DNA from: Neocallimastix lanati (nom. inval.)
Lineage: Eukaryota; Neocallimastigomycota; Neocallimastigomycetes; Neocallimastigales; Neocallimastigaceae
DNA length: 64,000 bases
NCBI GenBank assembly: GCA_016946835.1
Contig: JACVTC010000085.1
Coordinates: 226,001-290,000, forward strand
Direction of reading: 5' to 3'
Numbering within the stretch: position 1 is the stretch's first letter; the number at the start of each line of letters is the position of its first letter. The notes under the pieces were generated by a model that was not told the origin of the DNA, ran no database searches, and saw only the letters and a program-made list of their open reading frames with translations. The translations under genes and the position numbers were made by a program. Below are positions 30,547 to 41,200 of this stretch, piece by piece.

Positions 30547-33500
30547 ATGAATATAAACGGTAAATATTATATTATAGCAATAGCTGATATAAAATAATAT
30601 TAAATTATAAAATTTTTAAATAATAGAAAAAGAAGATTTTGTAAAAAAGCTTAAGGAGAAATTTGGTTTCCCAGATGAGGATTTACTTTATGAAGATATT
30701 TATGAATGGAATATTGAAAACTGGAAAGAATTATCAAATGAAAATAAAAGTGAAACTTTTAAATTATGTGGTCTAAATTGGTAATTTCATTATGAATATA
30801 CTTAATATACTAATACAAATACTACTACTACTAAATATAATAATAATAAAAACATAGTAATAATAATAATAATAATATAATAATATATAATAATAAAACA
30901 TAATAACAATAATAATAATTTTAATAATAAAGCATAGTAATAACAATAATATAATAATATATAATAATAAGAATAAATAATAAGAATAATAATAAATATT
31001 TTTTAAAAAAATAATAATAAAAATAGTTAATGATAATTATACTAATATTATTTATGTTAAATCATACATAGGAATATAATATTATATCCTAATGGTTTTA
31101 AGACAAAAAATGAATTTGTTTCATTATTTTTAGAAAACTTTAATGCTTTAAGATATTACAATTTTGATGATGATTATAAATATAATAGTGATAACCAATT
31201 CAATATAAATGTTGACACAAAATTTGCTTTTTATATAAGAGAATATGATAATATTTCAAATTATGAAGCAAAAGAAAGTATATATTTTTAATTTTATTTT
31301 TTTTTTTTTTTTTTTTTTTTTTCAAAAATTCAAATATTATATTTCTTCATTATTTGTAATAATATAAATTTAAAAATAGTAAATTTCTTATTAATGGTAT
31401 ATACAAAATTATAATAAAAACTAAATAATATTTTTATATAAATAATAATAATATAAATAAAACTTTTATATAAATTTTCAAAAGCAAGTTTCAAGTTTGA
31501 TAATTATAATTATTATCATGGTATACAGGAATTTATTGACATTAAGAAATTTAACGAAAAATTATTAAAGAATAATACAAAATTAGTTGTTGGTATTTAT
31601 CTATGCAGATATGAAAATAATAATGAAGGTATAAATTTAATTATGGTTTATATTTATAAAATTTCTATTTAAAATTTTAATACTTAAATTTTTATTTAAA
31701 TTTATATAATTATTTTTTTTTTATAATATATATTTTTTAATGTTTCATATTACAGAGGAATTTATTAATAAAATTAAAAGTTACATAAATAATAAAAATG
31801 AAATATACATTCTTCATCATGATTATAGAGAATTTGAAATAAAGTTTGAGGATTTATCAAAATTAAATAATAATTCTGAAATATTATTTGAAACTTTCGA
31901 AGACTATAATTATAATTGGTATTATAAATATAAAATAAAAGTTTTTTTTTTTTTTTTTTTTTTTTTTTATTATTTTATTTTATTTTATATTTAATAAAAT
32001 TAAAATTTGTGTAATAATATATAATACTAAATTTATTTTATAATTTTAGGAATTTTTCTTTAAAAAAAGAAATAATAAATAATGAATCGTACATTTCATT
32101 TAAATTATTAAATAAATCTAATAATGATGAAGTAATTAAAACAAATTTAGTATTTTTTATTAGAAATAATAAAGATTATTCATATTTTAAAACAAATGGT
32201 TCGTATAGTAATAATTTAATAATGTATTAAAAATTGAACTATTTATTGAATAGGTTAATATAAATTAATAAAAAATTTTTATTAATATTTATCATATTAT
32301 GAATTTTATATTTCAACTTTAAATAGAAACTGATAATTTTGTTTATTTTGGGAATAATAGTTTAAATAACAATAATTCATTAATAAATTATAGAGAAGAT
32401 TTTACAATGGATAAATTTATAAAAATAGATAATTTGATAAAGACTTATGAAAATTACGATTCAGTTATTGCTGGAGTATATATATGCATTTATAATAATA
32501 ATGGTAAAAGATTAATATCTATTTAATGAATTATTATATATTATATAATATTTACTTTTAATAAATAATATATAAATATATATTTTATAATATATAACAA
32601 TAACAATAATAATAATAATATATATTAATATAAAGGCTTACCAAAAGGTATAAAGATTTTTATTAATATATTAAATAAAATGTTTATGATTGAAATATAT
32701 GAAAATTTTATATTAATTAAAATAAATATTTTTATTAAAGAAAATTATCTTAATATCATACGAAACAATATAATAAATGATAACGGTATTACTATACATG
32801 CTGAAAATTACTTTGAAAGTAATTTCAATAATAATGGAATTTATTCTGATATTGATTTTAAAATTGGAAATTATATATGGTATTATTATTATTATTATTA
32901 TTCCAATTATTAAATTATTCTAAATATTATTGTTATGATTACTTCAAAATTTTAATAATAACAAAAAATGAAAAAATTTAAAGTTCACTAAATTTCTTCT
33001 ATATTTAAATAATTGATGTATATATAATCTTTTAAATTTTTTTTTTTTTTTAAAAAAAAAAAGGAATTTAAATGTTACGTTAAACGAAGATAATTCTTAT
33101 GATTTAATTTTGAATTATATTAGTAAAAATAATCATAATACTAATTGTGGTGATCCTTATATTAATTATATATTTATATTAAGAAAATTGGATGACTATA
33201 CTGTATATAAAATAAAAAGTATTTAACAATTCAATATATATATAATAATAATATAATATACTTAATATTTAAATTTTATATTACATTCAACTTTGTATTA
33301 AAAAAAAAAAAAAAAAAAAAGTATTTATATAATATTAATAAAATATTATAAAATAATATAATATTATAATATTTATACATATAATTCATTCATTTAGATT
33401 CAAGTGAAATTATAAAACTTTCAAAGGAAAATAATAAAATTATTGAAAAATCATTTATAAATTATAAAAATGATGATAAATTGAAAGTAAATGATTTAAT

Positions 33501-34769
33501 GGTTGGGGTATATATAAGAATATATCAAACTGATAATAATAGTAAGATTTAAATATATATTTATATTATTAATAATTGAAGTTATAGTTTTACTAATTTA
33601 TTATTATTAATAATATTATTATTATTAAAATTACAACTACAGATAATATTAAAGCATATACCGCTGAAAAAGCAATGGAAATTTTTGAAAATAAATTAAA
33701 AGAAAAAAACATAATATTTTATCCTAAAGAAAAATGGACCATAATTTTAAAAACAAATTCTGGATCAGGAATATTTATTCATATTAATCAAAATACTTAT
33801 ATGATATCAGGATATTGGCATCCATTAAGAAGACATGAAGGAATCATTGGTCAAAAAATTAATGGTATTAAAACTGATGTTAAAAATGAAATATCGGATG
33901 CAGGATATTGGGCTATAGCTATTAATACAGCCGATAATCAATATGGATGTACCTATTATAGAACATTAAAAGATTATATTGTTAATAATAATGAAATAAA
34001 TTCATTGGATAATTATATTTGTGAACCGGAGGACTCAAATGGTAAAAAAAATTATAAATATGTCAATATTTTCTTATGTATAAAAAAGAATTAATCTAAA
34101 TTTTTTTTTTTTTTTATATAAAGAAAAATATTTGTTTATGAATGAAATTAAAAATAGATTTTATTTTCAAAGTAATAAATTATTACAAGAAGACATTTTT
34201 GAATGGAATATTGAAAATTGGAACGGATTAATTCCAGAAAAAAAAAGTGAATTGTTTAATTTATGTGGACTTAATTGGTAATTATATCATATCATAATAT
34301 AATTTAAAATTAATAATAATAATAAAAATAAAATAAAATTAATTTAATTAATAGTAATTATAATAATAATAATAATAATAATATATTAATTATTATTATA
34401 GGAACTTAATTTTATTTCCTAATAAAGGAAAAAAATATATTTCGTTATTTTTAGAAAACTTTGATGCTTTAAAATATTATAACTCTGATGATAAATATGA
34501 ATATAATGATGATAACCAATTTAATATAAACGTATACGTAAAGTATGTCTTATATGTACGACACTGTAATGATTTATCAAAATATGAAGCAAAAGAAAGT
34601 ACATGTTTATACTTTTATACTTTATTTTTATTATAAATTTTATTTTTCTATTTATATATATATATATATATATATAAAAGCTACTTTATGTATATTAATT
34701 AGTCATTATTATTTTTATAATATTTATTATATAAATTTAATAATTATATAAATTTAATAATATATATAA

Positions 34770-34812
<43 letters not shown>

Positions 34813-37341
34813 TTTCAAGTATGATAATATTAATTATTATCATGGAATACAAGAATTAGCTGAAATAAAAAAAATTAATGAACAATTATTAGAAGATAAT
34901 AAGTTAGTTGTTGGTGTTTATATTTGTAGATATAAAAATACCAATGAAGGTATAAATTTTTTTTAAATAAAATATATATATATATTTTTATAATCAATTA
35001 TTATTAATTTATTTATAATAAATTAATTTGAAATTCACTAAATTATTCAAATTTCAAAAATATAATATATATATATATATATTATATTTAATATATATAT
35101 AATATTAGATGAATTTAGAAAACAAATTAAAAGTTACATTGATAATAAAAATGAAAAAATGATTTTACAACAATATTATAAGGAATTTAATGTTAGTCTT
35201 CATGATATTTTAAAATATAACAATGATTATATAATTAAAGATGAAGATTTTAACGATAATCAAAATAATTGGTATGATATATAAAAATAATTATATTTAT
35301 TTAAAAAAATTATATAATTTAATTAATAGGTAATTTTACTTAAAACATAATTTTAGGAATTTATCAATTCAGAAAAAATCAATAAATGATAAATATTTTA
35401 TTTCATTTAAGATTTCAAATCTAAAGAATATAGGTAAAGCAATTAAAACGAATTTAGTATTTTATATTAGAAATGATACAGATTATTCTTATTTCAAAGC
35501 GAAAGGTCAGTTTATCAATTTTATTTTAATTTTTTAATTTATATATATATATATATTTAATTATATTGTTTAATAATATAATTTATTTAAACAATAAAGA
35601 TTATTTAATAAAAAAAATAATCTATTTAAGTAAATATATATATATATATATATATATTTTTCGTTTTTTTTTTATTTAATTTTTAATATTAATTAATAAT
35701 TTCTTAATCATATATTAATAGGAACCAATAATTTTATATATTTTGGTGAGACTAATAATAACGACAATTACTTATCTATTAAATTTATTGATAATTTTAC
35801 AATGGATAAGTTTTTAACAATAGAAGAATTATCAAAATTGTTCAGTAATTGCAATTCAATAATTGCTGGAGTATATATATGCATTTATAATAATAATGGT
35901 ATAATTATATAAATATTTAATTAGATATTAAAATATTTATAATAATATATCTTTAATATATTTCATTCGTTTTATTATTTAAAAAATTATAATTATTTTA
36001 AAAACAAAAATAATGCAAACATCAAAAATAACAATAATTATGATAATAAAAATTATATATAAAAAAAACTCTTTAATAAAGATTTAGCGAAAGGTATAAT
36101 CAATTATTGAAATAAAGATATATTAATTTAATAAATATTAAATATTATATTGATTTAAATAAAATAAAAAAAATTTTTTTTTTTATGCTAGATAATTATA
36201 TTAATATTATGAGAAATAATATAAAAAATGATTATGGTATTACTCTTCATGCGGAAAATTACTTTGAAAGTAGCTTTAACAATAATGGAATATATTCTAA
36301 TATTGATTTTAACCTTGGAAATTATTCATGGTACTATTCCAATTATTTCAATTATTTATATAATTTAAATTATAAAAATTTTATATAAAATTATTTAAAA
36401 TATATAAACGTAATTAAAATTAAAATAATAATTAAATATTTATTTATAATTATGAAATTAAAATAGGCATTTTGATGTCACATTAAAAGAAGATAAATCT
36501 TATTATTTAACTTTAAAATATACTGGTAAAAATGATCAAAATTCTAATTATGGTGATCCCTATATTAATTATGTTGTTGTATTAAGAAAATCAGAAAATT
36601 ATGAAATTTATAAAATTGAAAGTAATATATATAAAAAGCAATACTTTTTTTTTTTTAAAAAAAAAATATATATATTTATACATAATATAAAAATTATTAT
36701 TAATTGATATACCATAAAAAAACATTTAATTAAAATATTATCATTATTATTATTATTTTTTTTTCTAAATAATATATATTATAATATTAATATTAAGATT
36801 CAACTGATTTAATTAAAATCGATAAGGAAAATAATACAATTATTATAAATTCATTTATAAATTCCAATTATAATAGTAAATTAGAAATAAGCAATTTAAT
36901 TATTGGCATTTACCTAAGAATATATCAAACGGATAATAATGGTAAGAATTTTTATAATGATAATTTTATTATTATTTTTATTTTCTACTAATTATTTTAA
37001 TTATAGATAATATTAAAACATATACCGCACAAAAAGCAATGGAAATTTTCAAAAGTAAAATAATATGTAACACAGATTTTATATATAACCCTAATGATAA
37101 GTGGACTTATACAGCAAAGACAAATTCAGGATCAGGTATTTTTATCAGTATCTTTGATGATAAAAATATGCTTTCCGCATATTGGCATCCACTTAGAAAA
37201 CATTGTGGAATAGTTGGAGAAATTGTTAAAAGTGTTAAAAATTATATAAAAATAGTTGAATCAGAACCAGGATATTGGGCTATCGCTATACATCATAGAA
37301 TTGAAAATGGTCATACTTTTTATAATACAATTAAGGAGTAA
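30547..37341 (+). CDS. Hexa-MATH/TRAF-like repeat protein, 23 exons, 1206 aa (paralogue without protease)
   Basis: Exons: 30547-30559, 30627-30780, 31072-31277, 31485-31628, 31756-31918, 32050-32198, 32327-32503, 32636-32647, 32741-32879, 33064-33218, 33398-33541, 33643-34041, 34124-34277, 34402-34598, 34809-34949, 35109-35271, 35357-35505, 35722-35898, 36082-36093, 36192-36330, 36467-36621, 36798-36941, 37007-37341; 3621 nt in total, in frame throughout. The first fold is a recognisable MATH domain (residues about 20-172): YEWNIENWKEL, LCGLNW, NIILYPNG, FVSLFLENF, then VVGIYLCRY. Two more diverged MATH-like folds follow (173-335 and 336-485), each ending in a VxGVYxRIY-like strand, then an unrecognised domain (486-618: SGSGIFIHI, GYWHPLRRHEG, AGYWAIAI). 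The whole set repeats (619-1206). MATH domains bind peptides, so a recognition role is likely. No catalytic domain, signal peptide or membrane segment is seen. The 13-nt first exon has a twin in the next gene. Confidence 0.85.
32636..32647 (+). other. 12-nt microexon (first MATH gene, unit 1)
   Basis: GCTTACCAAAAG between AAAG and GTATAA. It is phase 1 on both sides and needed to keep the third fold's exon set parallel. Matching 12-nt microexons sit at 36082-36093, 46019-46030 and 49352-49363 in equivalent positions. Confidence 0.65.
36082..36093 (+). other. 12-nt microexon (first MATH gene, unit 2)
   Basis: ATTTAGCGAAAG flanked by AAAG and GTATAATC; equivalent to the microexon at 32636. Confidence 0.65.
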
Positions 37342-37890
37342 AAAATTTTTAACACTATTGTTTCTCGCTCTCTGTATATATATATACATTAATCCCTTTC
37401 AAAGATAGATGAAAGAAATATTTAAAAAATTAGACCATAATTATAATAAAAAATATAACAAAGAAAATGATCATCCTTTTTAAATATTATATCAAAAACT
37501 TATATAGATACATTTATATTAAAATTTTTGAATTTTTTTTTTTTTTTTTTTATTGTACTTATTATCCTATTATATTCTATTATATTATAATTTAATTATA
37601 TTTTATCATTAATTTTATTTTTGTGAAAAATATATATATAAAATATTTATAAAATAAAAAAATTATAATATACAGTAAATGAAACAAAATTACTTTATTT
37701 ATATATATTAAAAAATTACTTTCTCTATTAAAACTTTTAAAACTTTATTACTTCAAAAAAAAAAAAAAAATAAAGAAATACTTTATATCAAAAATATTAA
37801 TAATAAAAAAAAAAATAAAAAAAAAAATAAAAAAAAAATAAAGAAATACTTTATATCAAAAATATTTATAAAAAAAAATATATATATATA
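37342..37890. other. Spacer between first MATH gene and copia element
   Basis: Likely 3' UTR and downstream spacer. It holds a T-run (37529-37551) and a direct repeat AAAGAAATACTTTATATCAA (37772 and 37840). It ends in a TA microsatellite that served as the copia target. Confidence 0.5.
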
Positions 37891-38166
37891 TGTTAAATAT
37901 CACAGTTATGTGTTTAATTACATTGTACATTATACTACATTATTAAGTGTAAAATATTTTTTTTATTCGATAATATAATGCAGTGTAACGTTAAATGTTA
38001 CCAATAATGTTAGACTAGAAAATAAATATTAATAACATGTAATAACATATTATTAAATGAATAAGGTCTTTCTAAATGTAAAAGCAATAAATAAATAAAT
38101 AAATAAATAAATAAACACATAATAAAATATAAATATCATTTCTGAATTTAAGTGTTATATTTAACA
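37891..38166 (+). repeat. 5' LTR of copia element
   Basis: Starts TGTTAAATATCACAG and ends TTATATTTAACA; 276 bp. It contains a short TAAA array. No difference from the 3' LTR was found on reading. Confidence 0.95.
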
Positions 38167-38186
38167 GATTAAGAGTCTCATGACTC
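38167..38186 (+). other. Primer binding site complementary to internal tRNA-Lys(CUU)
   Basis: GATTAAGAGTCTCATGACTC begins at the first base after the LTR. Its complement contains ATGAGACTCTTAATC, the anticodon arm of eukaryotic tRNA-Lys with CUU anticodon, not a tRNA 3' end. This implies priming from a cleaved tRNA, as known for Drosophila copia and yeast Ty5 with initiator tRNA-Met. Confidence 0.75.
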
Positions 38187-38284
38187 AATAATTCATTAAC
38201 AATTGCTGATATCAAAATCTAATATATTAAATATTAAACATTCATTAAATATTAAAATAAAGAAATATTGGCAGCCACATTAAA

Positions 38285-41200
38285 ATGACTAAATCAGATA
38301 ATTCAACAGTTACGGGGAGTTCTTCAAAAACTTCTTCAAAGACAACAAAGACTACAAATACATCGAGTACAACAATGAATGATACTCTTGTCGAAGTAGA
38401 ACCTCCAAATATTCAAACCAACACAATTAATAAATTTCACATTCAAAACTTTAGAATTACAAATGAAAACTTTCACAAATGGCATTCAGACTTAAAATTA
38501 TTCCTTGATTCTGAAGAATTGGGTGATTATATATCAAAGAATATCAAAGATATAAACACAAATAAAAAACATTTAAAATATGACAGTACAGTCAGAATTA
38601 TAATATTAAACAGCCTCGACGAATATACAAAAAGCTTATTAAATAATTGTACAAGTGCCTACTTAATGATAAAGGAATTAAAGGAAAGATTTTCAGAAAC
38701 AGGCCCTTCAAGATTATTTGAAATTGAAATGAAGATAAAAAAGCTAGAAATCGAAAACGATGACTTTAAACTGTATTTAGATAATCTTAACTCATTATTT
38801 ACAGAATACAATAACGAGGCAAAATCTCAAAATAAGCCAGAACTAAGTGAAGAAACAAAAGTCTTGTATTCTTTAGAGGAACTAAATAAAGTCGGCATCG
38901 CATATTCATTCACATTTCTATATGTTGAAAAGACATTTAAGGATTTAAAAGAAGACATAACAAAACTAAGTACCATAATTAAGAAAAGTAAAAGTATTAA
39001 ACGAGTAGAAATCAAGGAAACATATCAACACGAAGATCAAATTAATAGAGTCCGAAATGGGAAACTCCCATATAATTTTAATAAAGAAGCAAATTCCAAC
39101 GAATACTGTCAATATTGCCATAAAAATGGGCACACTACTGATAACTGTTTCTTCAATCCATCGAATTCACCAAATAATAACTATAGAGGAGAAAAGAAAA
39201 ATATTAATAATAAGTCAAGAAACAAAATTAAAATTAAAAGAACATCTTTAAACAGGAAAGGTAGTAAAAGAAACTTCAAATCTTATAACGTTAATTATGA
39301 AGAACAAAACAATTCGAATTCAGATTCAGATCCTTCATTCGACTTCTGCTTCAATATAAAAACTAATTGTGTAAAAGATAATTTTAATAACAGTTCAATA
39401 ACTTCCAGGAACATAAGGGTAAATAAAGTAACTACCGAAATCTTAAAAGAAGAAAATAATATTATGGAAGATAACAATATAGAATCATGGATCATTGATA
39501 GTGGAACAGGGATTAATTTATCTAAGAATATAAAAATACTATCAAACATTGAAGAAGTTGCTAATAGAGGAATTACATACCCAAACGGACAATCCGATAG
39601 AATATACAAAAAGGGTATGTACAAAGGGATGTACAAAAATAATAATTTTTCTATTGGAGAAGTATTTTATGCTCCAAACATACAAAATAATTTAATTTCC
39701 ACTCATTACCTATGTAAAAAAGGCTTCAAATTAGTAATGGATATGCATAACAATAAAGAAAGACTCCAAATATTTAAAAATAATAAACTAATTACTACCG
39801 TTTATACAAATGATGAAAACCTCTTTACTTTAAATACAAGCTCAATGAAAAATAAAGATTATAATATAAACAATGTCGATTTAAAATTATGGCATGCTAG
39901 ATTAGGCCACTATTACAATCAAAATCTTCAAAAATTTCTAGAAAACAACAACATTAAGGAAGAAAAGAATGATAATATAAATTGTGAAGATTGCAAAATA
40001 AGTAAACTCAAGAAAAAACCATTCAACAAAACAATCAACAAAAGTTCCTCACCATTACAAGTCGTTCATTCTGATATCGTCGGACCACTAAAGCCTTCAC
40101 CATCATTTAGTGGATACAAATATTATATAACATTCATAGATGATTTCAGTAGAAAATGTTGGGTCTACTTACTGAAACACAAATCTGAAGCAGTACAAAA
40201 ATTTATTGAGTTTCATAAACTTATGAAAAATACTTGTAATTACAATATAAAAGAAGTAAGATCTGATAACGGTTTAGAATATAACAATTCTAATTTTATA
40301 AATTATCTTAAAAATAATGGAATTATATTCAATCATTCAACACCAGGTAATCCCCAACAAAATGGTCGCGCTGAAAGAATTAATCAGACATTAGATAACT
40401 GCGCGAAAACACTACTTAGTGCAGCTAAATTATCACCTATTTTATGGGATGAAGCTATTAAATGTGCATGTATATTGTATAATTTAAATCCGCATCAAGG
40501 AATTAACTTTAAAATCCCGAATGAGGTATTTTTTAATAAGAAAATTGATATATCTAAACTTAAAGTGTTTGGATGTAAAGTATTTTTCCTTAATAGATAC
40601 AAACAAGGAAAATTTGAAAATAATACAAAACCAGGTATTTTCTTAGGATACTCATCAGATTCCCCAGGTTATCGTGTCCTCGACACTACTTCAAAAACAA
40701 TAATTATAGTTCGTGACGCATACTTCAATGAAAGTACTCTAGGTTCACTTGGCACATCATTTTTTCATTCCTCAAATCCTTCAGATAAACAAATTGAGGG
40801 GGAACAGGACTTACAACATGATTCACAACATCAATTTAGTCAATCTATTTATCATAATGAATTTGAAAGGAATGAAAACAAACCGAATAAAATTAATATT
40901 GAAGATAATATTGATTTAATGGATGAATACAATAATGAAAACATGTTAGACAATAATTCAGAAAACGAAATAATTAATGAAAATAAAATTAATGAAGACA
41001 TAATTAATGAAAATAAAATTAATGAAGACATAATCAATGAAAATAAAATTAATGAAGACAAAATTAATGATGATAAAATCAATGAAGATAAAATTAACGA
41101 AAATCAAAAATTAGCTGAAAAACATGAAGAAATACTCAAAAATTCAAATATTGAAGATAATATAAAAGTTTCATCAAACGAAAACCATGCCAAAATCCTA

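Noticed and set aside
34124-37341. Treating the second repeat unit of the first MATH gene as a separate gene
   Set aside because: There is no good start codon. An AATG|GT donor at 34041 and an AAAG acceptor at 34123 join the units in frame, and the same junction exists in the second gene (47454/47561).
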